Assembly (NCBI GenBank): GCA_022652655.1
Contig: JALCRQ010000007.1
Coordinates: forward strand, 1-48,250
Source of the DNA: Oscillibacter sp.
GTDB taxonomy: Bacteria; Bacillota; Clostridia; Oscillospirales; Oscillospiraceae
DNA length: 48,250 bases
Direction: 5' to 3'
Below the pieces are notes generated by a model. The model made no database searches and was not told the DNA's origin. It worked only from the letters and a program-made list of their open reading frames with translations. Shown here piece by piece: positions 23,505 to 31,063 of the stretch. Each line of letters starts with the position of its first letter. Positions within the stretch are counted from its first letter, which is position 1. Made by a program: the position numbers and the translations under genes.

Positions 23505-24494
23505 ATGGCCTGCGACGGAAAACTCCTGCGCCGCGCGCTGGATCGGTACGAGGAGGACAAAAAGCTCCGGGAGGAGCGGTTTGCCCAGCGGCGGGAGACG
23601 ATCTTTATAAAAGAGCCCCGGCTGCGGGAGATCGACGGGGAGCTGCGCGCCACCATGAGCGGAATCATCGCCTCGGCTCTGCGCCGGGGCACGGACCCCC
23701 GGCCTCCGCTGGAGGCGCTGCGCGGCCGGAATCTTTCCCTTCAGAGGGAGAGGGCCGAAATCCTCTCCCGGCTCCGCCTGCCGCCGGACTGCCTGGAGGA
23801 GAAGCCCAACTGCCCCTTGTGCGGGGATACCGGCTATCGCGACGGCCGGATCTGCCGCTGCCTGCGGGAATACTACGCCCGGGAGCAGAAAAAGGAGCTG
23901 TCCCAGATGCTGGATCTGGGCAGCCAGAGCTTCGACACCTTTTCTCTGGACTGGTATTCGGAGACGCCTCTGCCGGGGGATGAATTTTCTCCCCGGGAGA
24001 ACATGGCCTGGGTGGAAAAGACCTGCCGGCGCTACGCGGAGAACTTCGGCCCGGGCAGCGGGAGCCTGCTGCTCACCGGCGCGCCGGGCCTGGGCAAGAC
24101 ATTTCTCTCCGCCTGCATCGCCCGGGAGGTCAGCGAGGGCGGCTTTTCCGTGGTTTACGACACCGCCGCCCATATTTTCGACCGCTTTGAAGCCAGAAAA
24201 TTCGGCCGGGGCGACGGCGCGGAGGGCGATGTCGCCCGGGTGCTCCGCTGCGACCTGCTGATTCTGGACGACCTGGGGACGGAGATGACCACGGCGCTGG
24301 TGGTCAGCGCCCTCTACGAGATCATCAACTCCCGGCTGATGGCCCGGCGGGCCACCATTCTCAACACAAACCTTCCGCCGGAGGAGCTGTCCCGGCGGTA
24401 TTCCCCGCAGATCGCCTCCCGGGTGGAGGGCGAGTTTGAGATTCTGCTGTTTCGGGGCCGGGATATTCGGGCGCTGAAACGGGAGCGGCAATAA
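23505..24494 (+). CDS. DnaI/DnaC-like helicase-loader ATPase
   Basis: 329-residue AAA+ ATPase of the DnaC/DnaI/IstB group. The N-terminal half is charged and helical. A zinc-binding segment, CPLCGDTGYRDGRICRCL (about residues 103-120), matches the Cys cluster of DnaI-type loaders. The ATPase domain has Walker A TGAPGLGKTFLSA, Walker B LLILDDLG and a sensor-like ILNTNLPPEEL, ending in an arginine-rich tail. The ATG follows AGGAGTAAGG. It sits directly behind the DnaD-like gene with no transposase nearby, favouring a helicase loader over an IstB transposition helper. Confidence 0.9.
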   Translation: MACDGKLLRRALDRYEEDKKLREERFAQRRETIFIKEPRLREIDGELRATMSGIIASALRRGTDPRPPLEALRGRNLSLQRERAEILSRLRLPPDCLEEKPNCPLCGDTGYRDGRICRCLREYYAREQKKELSQMLDLGSQSFDTFSLDWYSETPLPGDEFSPRENMAWVEKTCRRYAENFGPGSGSLLLTGAPGLGKTFLSACIAREVSEGGFSVVYDTAAHIFDRFEARKFGRGDGAEGDVARVLRCDLLILDDLGTEMTTALVVSALYEIINSRLMARRATILNTNLPPEELSRRYSPQIASRVEGEFEILLFRGRDIRALKRERQ

Positions 24495-24495
24495 A

Positions 24496-24539
24496 AAAAG
24501 AGCGAAACCGCCTTTGAAGAAGGCCGGTTTCGCTCTTTT
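24496..24539. terminator. Bidirectional terminator between convergent genes
   Basis: A 15-bp stem (24496-24510 with 24525-24539) has A-rich and T-rich flanks, so it can terminate both the DnaI-like gene (plus) and the TVP38-like gene (minus). The stop codon of the minus gene (24539-24541) touches the hairpin arm. Confidence 0.92.
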
Positions 24540-25210
24540 CAGTCCGGGGGACGGCGACCGGCGGCCCGGCGCAGGCTCCGCACCCGCCAGACGGCCAGCG
24601 CCGCCACGGAGATGGCGGCATTGACCGCCAGTGAGATGAAAAACGCCTGACTGCCCGGGTCGCACAGGGCGGCGCCCAGCACGGTGGCGGCGATCATGTG
24701 GGGCGTCATGCCCAAAAGCCCGCCCAGAAGGTAGCGGCGGAAATCCAGTCCCGCCGCGCCCAGGGTGAGACTCACCGCGTCGCAGGGGAGCCCTCCGGCC
24801 AGCCGCACCAGCAGCACGCACAGGAAATCCCCGCTCTGGGCCCGCAGCTCCCGCACCCGGCGGAGCTTGGGAAAGCGCCGGAGCAGGGCGTCCGCCCTGC
24901 TCCGGCCCCGCCGGCCCAGGAAAAAGGGCAGGGAGGTGGCGCAGGCGATGCCCAGCGTGTTCAGCGCCAGGGCCCAGGGCATGGGAAAGAGCAGTCCGGA
25001 CGCCGCCTCCAGCACCGCCAGAGGCAGAAAAAAGGACAGCCCCTTTCCGGCGTAGAGCGCCAGAAGAAACACCGCCGCGCCCAGCGGATGGGCCGGAGCC
25101 CGGCACAAAATATCCGCCGCCCGGACATTTTGCAGGCGCGGAGCCAGGAAAAGCGCCGCCGGAAGCAGAATCAGCACCGGCCAAATCCATCTCCAAAAAT
25201 TTCTCCGCAC
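24539..25210 (-). CDS. TVP38/TMEM64 (DedA-like) family membrane protein
   Basis: 223-residue polytopic membrane protein with a VTT/SNARE-associated-type domain. Helices include RWIWPVLILLPAALFLA, LGAAVFLLALYAGKGLSFFL and a C-terminal SLAVNAAISVAALAVWRV. The conserved core contains GLLFPMPWALALNTLGIACA, LPFFLGR and RLAGGLPCDAVSLTLGAAGL, as in the TVP38/YdjX-YdjZ group. Members have been linked to phospholipid handling. The GTG at 25210 has GAGG seven bases upstream; the open frame continues upstream without hydrophobic or conserved features. Convergent with the DnaI-like gene. Substrate not inferable. Confidence 0.83.
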   Translation of the reverse strand: MRRNFWRWIWPVLILLPAALFLAPRLQNVRAADILCRAPAHPLGAAVFLLALYAGKGLSFFLPLAVLEAASGLLFPMPWALALNTLGIACATSLPFFLGRRGRSRADALLRRFPKLRRVRELRAQSGDFLCVLLVRLAGGLPCDAVSLTLGAAGLDFRRYLLGGLLGMTPHMIAATVLGAALCDPGSQAFFISLAVNAAISVAALAVWRVRSLRRAAGRRPPD

Positions 25211-25330
25211 TTCACCGCCTCGCTTTCCCCCGGGTATTGTATGCGGAAAAGGGCGGATTCTTGCGCGGGGGAGCAAAGACCGGGGCGCCCGGAGGAAAAA
25301 CCCGCCGCGGAGAATACCGGCGGGCAAATC

Positions 25331-25368
25331 AAAAAAACCGGAGGACGGCCTTCAGGGGCCATCCTCCG
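25331..25368 (-). terminator. Terminator downstream of vanW
   Basis: A 12-bp stem with one mismatch (25339-25350 with 25357-25368) is followed on the minus strand by seven T (25331-25337). It lies about 45 bp after the vanW stop. A T-run on the plus side (25374-25382) could also make it bidirectional, though no plus-strand gene reads into it. Confidence 0.88.
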
Positions 25369-25414
25369 ATTTCACTTTTTTTTAAGCGGGCGCGCCGCCG
25401 GGGCGGTTCCTTTT

Positions 25415-27151
25415 TCAGGCGGCCGTCTCCGGCGTTGTATCGGGAACGGGCACGGGTTCCGGCTCCGGCGTGGGTTCCACGGGTTCCGGTTCTGCCGGCG
25501 CGGGCTCCACAGGCACGGGCTCCGTAATCTCTCCCGAGCTGCTGCCGGAGGCGGGAACGGACACTTTCTTGGTACCCACCAGCACCACCTTGTCTCGAAC
25601 CTTGTAGTTGCTGACTGCCTCCAGCTTGCTGGACAGCAGCGAGCCGTCGCCGTCGTAGAGATTCCGGTAGGATTCCACCTTGTAGCCGGTGTAGGGCGTC
25701 ACCTTCACCTTCTGCGTTCCGGAGGGCAGCGTGGGGTCGTCCTTGGTGACGGTTTTCCAGTTGGTGGTGGAGAGGACCTTCTTGGTCATTTTCACCCGGG
25801 TGGCGTCCGTCTTGGTGCCCAGAAGGCGCATGGTCAGATAGCCGCCGGAGTAGGTGGCCACGATTTTTATAGGATAGTCGGTGTCATTTTTGAACTGGTA
25901 GTCCGGGCCGCCCCAGGAGACGGTGGCGTCCATTCCCCATTCGATGTAACTGGGCGCGTAGCGGTGAGCCGAGCGCTGCACGATGGCCAGGTTGGCGTTC
26001 AGTGTGGCCAGATACAGCGTGGAGGAGGGCTGGCACACGCCGCCGCCCACCTCGTCCACCGTTTCACCCTGGACGTAGGCGGGAGCCTCGCTGTAGCCCT
26101 TGGCTTTGGTGCGCTTGCCCACGGTGCTGTTGTAGGAGAATATGTCGCCGGAGTTCAGCACCGTTCCGTTGACGGCCCGGGAGGCCAGTTTGACGTTGTT
26201 GATGCGGGCGGAGGTGCCGCCTACGTGGGTTCTGGCGGTGCCCAGCACATCCCGAAAGAGGACGCCCTTCAGCTTTTCCGCCGTGACCCGGGGATATTCC
26301 AGCTTGGCCGGGATTTCGATCTCCTGACCGTCCTGAGCGTCATCCAGGGCCTTGCGCGCCGCGTCGGCGTCGAACTCGGCGCCCACCTGCTCCGGAATGA
26401 TGGTTCCGGAGGCGGCGTCGTAGCCGGCGTTTTTCATCTCGGCGGCCACCGCCTTGTGGATTTCCGCCACGGTCATGGTTTTGGCCGGAGCCGGGGTGAG
26501 CTTTACATCCGCCTCATATCCTGCCGCGGGGTCGGTGACGGCGGTTTCCAGCGCCTGCTGAACCGCGGATGCCTCCGCGCTGACGCCGTTTTTGGACTTG
26601 GTGATGACGATGGTGTCGTCCTTCAGTGCAAAAGCGGAGTCCACCGGTTTCCGGGAGAGTTTTTCCGACAGCGCCGATACGGCGGCGGAAAACGTCTCCT
26701 CACTCCGGGACAGCCGATCCTCCCAGCCGCCGCCGGCGGAGCCGGTGAGGGCCTTGACGAACCGGAATCCGCCGCTTAAAAAGCCGGCGCTGCGCTGGGC
26801 TGTGAGAAACCGCTGCGCCGTGCCGTCCCAACCCTGGCCGGTGTAACCCAGCTCCCGGAGGGTGATCGAGGCGGCGGGCTGCTTGGCGTCGGTGTCGTCG
26901 GTGACAAGCTCCACGGTTTTTTTGGGGAGCTCCCGCTCCAGCTGCTTCTGGGCCTGGGCGGCGGTGAGGCCGCCGATTTCTATGCCGTTAAGCTCGTAGC
27001 CGGGATAAAAGGTCTTGCGGCTGGCGGCGACGCCGCAGAGAATCAGGTAAGCGGCCAGCAGCGCACCCAGCACGATGCAAACGACGGCGACGGATCGGTG
27101 GGAGGGCAGCGCCCGCTTCCCGCCGGTCTGATCCGTCTGCAGATTTTCCAT
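25415..27151 (-). CDS. VanW-family cell-envelope protein with PG-binding and G5 domains
   Basis: 578 residues. A cytoplasmic N-terminus of about 20 residues precedes one transmembrane helix (SVAVVCIVLGALLAAYLILC), so it is anchored with the bulk outside. Two putative peptidoglycan-binding (PG_binding_4-type) segments cover about residues 50-300 (YPGYELNGIEIGGLTAAQAQ; AEIHKAVAAEMKNAGYDA). The VanW domain covers about 310-440 (INNVKLASRAVNGTVLNSGD, EVGGGVCQPSSTLYLATLNA). A G5-like domain (YNLYDGDGSLL...VRDKVVLVG region) follows, then a Pro/Glu-rich tail from about residue 540. VanW homologues occur in some vancomycin-resistance clusters, but no van ligase or regulator is here, so resistance is not implied. 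ATG 27151 has GGAGG nine bases upstream. Confidence 0.92.
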   Translation of the reverse strand: MENLQTDQTGGKRALPSHRSVAVVCIVLGALLAAYLILCGVAASRKTFYPGYELNGIEIGGLTAAQAQKQLERELPKKTVELVTDDTDAKQPAASITLRELGYTGQGWDGTAQRFLTAQRSAGFLSGGFRFVKALTGSAGGGWEDRLSRSEETFSAAVSALSEKLSRKPVDSAFALKDDTIVITKSKNGVSAEASAVQQALETAVTDPAAGYEADVKLTPAPAKTMTVAEIHKAVAAEMKNAGYDAASGTIIPEQVGAEFDADAARKALDDAQDGQEIEIPAKLEYPRVTAEKLKGVLFRDVLGTARTHVGGTSARINNVKLASRAVNGTVLNSGDIFSYNSTVGKRTKAKGYSEAPAYVQGETVDEVGGGVCQPSSTLYLATLNANLAIVQRSAHRYAPSYIEWGMDATVSWGGPDYQFKNDTDYPIKIVATYSGGYLTMRLLGTKTDATRVKMTKKVLSTTNWKTVTKDDPTLPSGTQKVKVTPYTGYKVESYRNLYDGDGSLLSSKLEAVSNYKVRDKVVLVGTKKVSVPASGSSSGEITEPVPVEPAPAEPEPVEPTPEPEPVPVPDTTPETAA

Positions 27152-27212
27152 GAGACTTTTCCTCCAAAATTTGAACTTCCGCCGTATGAGGCGGATAAAA
27201 TACACAGTCTGC

Positions 27213-27241
27213 ATTATAGCACGATTTTTGAAGGAAAAGCA
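27213..27241 (-). promoter_or_regulatory. Promoter of the vanW gene
   Basis: An extended -10, TGCTATAAT (hexamer 27213-27218), lies 17 bases from TGCTTT (27236-27241). It sits just after the noc stop, so vanW has its own promoter. Confidence 0.7.
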
Positions 27242-27264
27242 TTACAATCCCGTTACAGATGGCC

Positions 27265-28068
27265 CTATGTACGGTTCTGCTTGGGAATCCGGATGGTCAG
27301 CAGGATGGCGTCGTCCGTCTCCTCCCGGCCGCTCTCCGCCGCCACTCCCGCATCGCGGATCAGCCGCAGCCCCCGGTCCACGCTGTTGAGAAACAGGCGC
27401 ACGTCCTTGATGACGTAGGTTCGGCGCATCCGGGCCCGGGTCTGCTGGATCGTCCGCAGCCGCTGGTCGATGTAGGCCTCCGTCTGGGCCACGTTGAGAC
27501 CGGCGGCCACCACATGGCGCAGCACCGCCCGGCGCTCGTCCTCGCTCTCCAGACGGAGCAGGGCCCGGGCGTGGCGCTCGGAGAGGCGGTTGTTCAGCAG
27601 AACGGAGGCACACTCCGGCGAGAGCCGCAGCAGCCGCAGCTTGTTGGCCACCGCCGAGGGCGACCGGCCCAGCTTGGCGGCCAGCGCCTCCTGACTGATG
27701 CCGGTTTTGCGCACGAAGGCGGCCAGCGCCTCCGCCTCCTCCAAATAGTGCAGATCCTGGCGCTGCAGATTTTCCAGCAGCGCCAGCAGGGCGGAGTCGC
27801 TGTCGCTGACCTCCGCCGCAAGACAGGGAACCGTGGAGAGACCGGCCATCTTGGCCGCCCGCAGACGCCGTTCCCCGGCCACCAGCTCCCAGCCCAGCTC
27901 CGATCTGCGCACCGTCAGCGGCTGCAGAATCCCGTGCTGGCGGATGGAATCCGCCAGGCTTCGGAGCGCGTCGGCGTCAAACACACGCCGGGGCTGCATG
28001 GGATTGGGGACCAGCTCTTCCACCGGGAGCTGGAGCACTTCCCGCCGACTGGGCGGCTGTTTCTCCAT
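27265..28068 (-). CDS. noc: Nucleoid occlusion-type ParB-family protein
   Basis: 267-residue ParB-family CTP-binding DNA protein. It has VPNPMQPRRVFD, GILQPLTVRR, AGERRLRAAKMAG and ENLQRQDLHYLEEAEAL. The helix-turn-helix is ISQEALAAKLGRSPSAVANK. The C-terminal part (IKDVRLFLNSVDRGLRLIRD and LLTIRIPK) is the Noc-type C-terminus rather than that of Spo0J. It lacks the LGRGL ParA-interaction motif. The N-terminus also lacks the Phe-rich amphipathic membrane-binding leader seen in B. subtilis Noc, starting directly with MEKQPPSRREVLQLPVEEL. A GGGGGTGAT site precedes ATG 28068. The Noc assignment over a second ParB is likely but not certain. No Noc-binding-site consensus was spotted nearby. Confidence 0.85.
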   Translation of the reverse strand: MEKQPPSRREVLQLPVEELVPNPMQPRRVFDADALRSLADSIRQHGILQPLTVRRSELGWELVAGERRLRAAKMAGLSTVPCLAAEVSDSDSALLALLENLQRQDLHYLEEAEALAAFVRKTGISQEALAAKLGRSPSAVANKLRLLRLSPECASVLLNNRLSERHARALLRLESEDERRAVLRHVVAAGLNVAQTEAYIDQRLRTIQQTRARMRRTYVIKDVRLFLNSVDRGLRLIRDAGVAAESGREETDDAILLTIRIPKQNRT

Positions 28069-28156
28069 GGGATCACCCCCTTGACCGTTATCTTACAGCC
28101 TGTACCCGCAAAAAGAAGGGGAAATCCGTCGAGGCGGCGTCAGAAAGGGCAGGGAG

Positions 28157-28191
28157 AAAAAAGTCCGGCGCGGGGCCAGACACCCCGCGCC
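28157..28191 (-). terminator. Terminator downstream of prmA
   Basis: A 9-bp GC-only stem (28167-28175 with 28183-28191) is followed on the minus strand by GGACTTTTTT. It lies 38 bp after the prmA stop and separates prmA from noc. Confidence 0.88.
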
Positions 28192-28228
28192 GCAGAAAGA
28201 AGTCGGTTTTCGAAAGAGGCAGCGCCGC

Positions 28229-29182
28229 TCAGCGGCACAAAAAGCACAGCCAGCCGTCGGATTCCCGGGCGTCCGCAATCTCCAGACCCGCGGCGCACAG
28301 GGCCTCCCGCACCTCCGCCTCCCGCTGGGAAATGATGCCGGAGGTGATAAACACGCCGCCGGCGCGCAGCAGGGACCGCACCGCCGGGGCAAGGCCGATG
28401 ATCACGTCGGAGACGATGTTGGCCAGCACGACGTCGTAATCGCCGCCGATCTCAAGGCGCAGGGACGCGTCGTGCAGGATGTCGCCGCAGCGGACGGTGT
28501 ACCGTCCCGCGTCCACATCGTTGAGCGCGGCGTTTTCCGCCGCCGCGTCTGCGCACTTCTCGTCGATGTCGCAGGCAAAGGCGTGCTCCGCCCCCAGCTT
28601 CAGGGCGGCCACGGACAGAATCCCGCTGCCGCAGCCCAGATCCAAAACCCGCTCGCCGCCGCGAATCCGCTCCTCCAGCGCCTCCAGACACAGCCGCGTG
28701 GTGGCGTGGGAGCCGGTGCCGAAGGTGAGGCCGGGATCCAGAATCAGGGGGACGCGTCCGCCGGGATCGGCGTGCTCCCAGCTGGGAATCACCAGCAGGC
28801 GGCGGCCGATCTCCATGGGATGGTAGTATTTTTTCTAGGCATTTTCCCAGTCCTGGTCCTGCCGGGTGTCCAGCGTCATCAGCAGCGTGCCGCAGTCCGG
28901 GTTTTCCCGCCTGAAGCCGGACAGGGCCAGCCGGACGGCGGCCAGAGAGGCAAAGCCGTCCTCGTCCGCCGGGAGGTAAAAGGTGACCCGGGATTTTCCC
29001 CGCTCCCGTTCCCGGAGCGCGTCGTCCGCGTCGCCCCACTGGGCGCGGTTTTCCGCCTCGAAGGCGCGGAATTCCTCCTCGTCGTCGATGACGATGCCGT
29101 CAATGCCCCGGACGGAGAGAAACGTCTCCAGCCGCTCCAGTCCGGTGTGATTGGTGTCAATGTGAATTTCCAGCCAGTTCAT
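28229..29182 (-). pseudogene. prmA: Ribosomal protein L11 methyltransferase, interrupted by in-frame TAG
   Basis: Read through, this is a 317-codon PrmA, the SAM-dependent trimethylase of ribosomal protein L11. The N-terminal 115 residues (MNWLEIHIDTNHTGLERLE ... TRQDQDWENA) end at TAG (28835-28837). The same frame then continues KKYYHPMEIGRRLLVIPSWE, DPGLTFGTGSHATTRLCLEA, the SAM motif VLDLGCGSGILSVAALKLG and DVVLANIVSDVI. The family motif is DW..xWK.Y..P, so the stop replaces a conserved Trp: TGG became TAG by one base. No frameshift is involved and both halves look intact. An internal ATG at 28816 with poor upstream context could restart the catalytic domain. Recent loss, assembly error or suppression are the options; L11 methylation is dispensable in several bacteria. 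Confidence 0.9.
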
Positions 29183-29247
29183 GATATGCCCATTCCTTCC
29201 CGCCGGTCTCCGAACTCCGGGCCGTCCCGGAAACGTCTCCGCCGACT

Positions 29248-30120
29248 TCAGCGCTTGGTGCCGATGAAGAACAGGGAGATGACGCCGCAGCCGGTGTGGT
29301 TGCCGATGACGGGGCCCACGTAGTTGATGTAAATCTGCTCGGTGCCGAAGCGGCGGCGCACCTCGTCCGCCACGAACAGGGCGTCGTTTTCACAGTCGCC
29401 GTGGCAGATAAAGACGGTCTGCTTCTGCGGCTCCACGCTGAGCTCCTCCATCCGGTCCACCAGGGCCAGGAGGGAGGATTTGCGGCCCCGGGCCTTGCTC
29501 ACCGGCACCAGATGGCCGCTGGGGTCCATGTGCATCACGGGCTTGATGGACAGCATGGTGCCGAAAAGAGCGGTGGCGGCGCCGATGCGCCCGCCGCGTT
29601 TGAGATGAATGAGATCGTCCACGGTAAACCAGTGGCAGATGTGGCCCTTGGTGACCTCGGCGAAGGTGTGCACCTCGTCGATGGAGCGGCCCAGCTTTTT
29701 CTCCTGGGCGCAGAGATACAGCAAAAGCCCCTGCCCCAGAGAGGCGCACAGGGAGTCCACCACGCAGAGCTTCGCCTCGGGAAATTCCGGGCGCAGATCG
29801 TCCGCCGCAATGCAGGCGGACTGGTAGGTGGTGGAAAGGCCGGATGAAAAGCAGATGCACAGAATATCCTCATCCCGCTCCAGATGCTCCCGCATGCGGG
29901 ACTGGAATTCCCCCACGCTGACGGCGGCGGTGGTGGCCGTAGCCCCCCGGCGGATCCGGTCGTAAAAATCCTTGAAGCCGATCTCCCGGCCGTCCAGATA
30001 GTTTTTATAGTCCGCGCCCTCCATGTGAAGGCTCAGCGGAACCACGTCCAACTCCAGATCCTCCGCCATCCGGGCGGTCAGATCGCAGCAGCTGTCTGTC
30101 ATAATCACATACTCGCGCAT
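29248..30120 (-). CDS. DegV family (fatty-acid-binding) protein
   Basis: 290 residues. DegV proteins bind a fatty acid between two domains; FakB members present it to the kinase FakA. The N-terminal YVIMTDSCCDLTARMAEDL, GATATTAAVSVGEFQSRM and ICFSSGLSTTYQSACIAADD are family motifs, with the Ser/Thr residues that hold the carboxylate. LKRGGRIGAATALFG and KPVMHMDPSGHLVPV follow, and the C-terminus GPVIGNHTGCGVISLFFIG is typical. The ATG at 30120 has GGAGG seven bases upstream and shares one base with the stop of the DUF1836 gene (TAATG), so the two are coupled. No fakA gene is visible, so a FakB role is only possible. Confidence 0.93.
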   Translation of the reverse strand: MREYVIMTDSCCDLTARMAEDLELDVVPLSLHMEGADYKNYLDGREIGFKDFYDRIRRGATATTAAVSVGEFQSRMREHLERDEDILCICFSSGLSTTYQSACIAADDLRPEFPEAKLCVVDSLCASLGQGLLLYLCAQEKKLGRSIDEVHTFAEVTKGHICHWFTVDDLIHLKRGGRIGAATALFGTMLSIKPVMHMDPSGHLVPVSKARGRKSSLLALVDRMEELSVEPQKQTVFICHGDCENDALFVADEVRRRFGTEQIYINYVGPVIGNHTGCGVISLFFIGTKR

Positions 30121-30704
30121 TACTTTTCCTCCTTTGCCGATTTCGTGCGGGAAGCCCGCGCTTTTTTGGGGGATTTCTCAGTTTCTTCCCGGCTGTCTGC
30201 GTCCTCCCGGCGCAGCAGCTCCACATACCGGCTGCTGGCCAGGCCCGCGGCGTAGCTCAAAAGGGCAAAATGGACGGCCGCGTCCGCCGCCTCCTCCGGG
30301 GAGGCGTAGGCCTCCATAATGTCGGAGACCAGATTCAGCGCCTTGTCCAGGCTCTCGCAGAACACCTCGTAGCCCTCGCTTACCGACTCCCGCTGACGCA
30401 GCTGGGCGGAAAAGAGCAGCTCCATGTCCCGGGTGGACATGACCCGCTTGAGAATACAGATGGCGGTCAGATAGGCCAGATGCTCCCGGGTGTATTTTTT
30501 GCCGTCGGCCCGGGGCAGAAGACCGCTTTTTGTGTAGTTGTTCACCATGGCGGAGGTCAGTCCGTCGTTGTCCTCAAACCGGAGAACCTGGCGGTCCATA
30601 TAGGAGAGGACCTGATCCATATAGAGGGAAAAATCCGGCAGCTGATCCCATGCCACCGGGCGCTGTGTGCGGATCCGTTCGCACAGTTCGGAGAGTTCAT
30701 CCAT
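30120..30704 (-). CDS. DUF1836 domain protein
   Basis: 194 residues. The segment DGLTSAMVNNYTKSGLLPRA followed by DGKKYTREHLAYLTAICILK resembles a MerR-like winged-helix and is the DUF1836 core, so DNA binding is plausible but unproven. An internal region (ESLDKALNLVSDIMEAYASP) is helical. The C-terminal 25 residues are Lys/Arg-rich (EKSPKKARASRTKSAKEEK) and probably disordered. AGGAGG lies eight bases before the ATG at 30704. It overlaps degV by one base. DUF1836 beside DegV is frequent in Clostridia to my knowledge. Target unknown. Confidence 0.88.
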   Translation of the reverse strand: MDELSELCERIRTQRPVAWDQLPDFSLYMDQVLSYMDRQVLRFEDNDGLTSAMVNNYTKSGLLPRADGKKYTREHLAYLTAICILKRVMSTRDMELLFSAQLRQRESVSEGYEVFCESLDKALNLVSDIMEAYASPEEAADAAVHFALLSYAAGLASSRYVELLRREDADSREETEKSPKKARASRTKSAKEEK

Positions 30705-30777
30705 GGGGCAGGCCTCCTGTAGTAAGAAATCTTCCGGAGCGGTGATGCCGGAACGGCAGCATCAACCGTTCACCGCG

Positions 30778-30995
30778 CTGGAATATGCCATCGGCGCGTC
30801 CCGCGCCGCGGCTGAAATCGCAGCGCCTGCGCACGGAGGCGCAGATGCGCATATAATAGCCGCTTATGCGGCTATTCCAGCATCATTCCATGATACTGGA
30901 ATATGCCATCGGCGCGTCCCGCGCCGCGGCTGAAATCGCAGCGCCTGCGCACGGAGTGCGCAGATGCGCATATAATAGCCGCTTATGCGGCTATT
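30778..30995. repeat. Intergenic palindromic repeat element, copy 2 (tandem duplication)
   Basis: Two nearly identical 99-100 bp units lie at 30778-30876 and 30896-30995 (period 118), differing by one inserted T. Each starts CTGGAATATGCCATCGGCGC and ends with the hairpin AATAGCCGC-TTAT-GCGGCTATT. The 19-bp spacer is flanked by TATTCCAG and CTGGAATA, so the junction can also fold. The sequence continues ATAGCACAG after copy 2. The whole gap 30705-31063 holds no gene that I can support. Confidence 0.92.
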
Positions 30996-31063
30996 ATAGC
31001 ACAGCGATGTGATTTTGTAAACCACGTTTTGGAAGGAGAGGAACCAGATATGACGCATTTCGC

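Noticed and set aside
23505-24494. An IstB transposition helper
   Set aside because: It is paired with a DnaD-like gene and has a DnaI-like Cys cluster; no IstA or terminal repeats are nearby.
25415-27151. A vancomycin-resistance locus based on the VanW domain
   Set aside because: There is no D-Ala-D-Lac or D-Ala-D-Ser ligase, VanX/VanY or VanRS nearby; VanW-domain proteins are common envelope proteins in Clostridia.
28835-28837. The prmA TAG as a pyrrolysine codon
   Set aside because: The residue expected is a conserved Trp, there is no pyl gene or PYLIS-like context in view, and a one-base TGG-to-TAG change is simpler.
30778-30995. An insertion sequence
   Set aside because: No transposase frame and no target-site duplication that I could identify; better described as a REP/MITE-like repeat.
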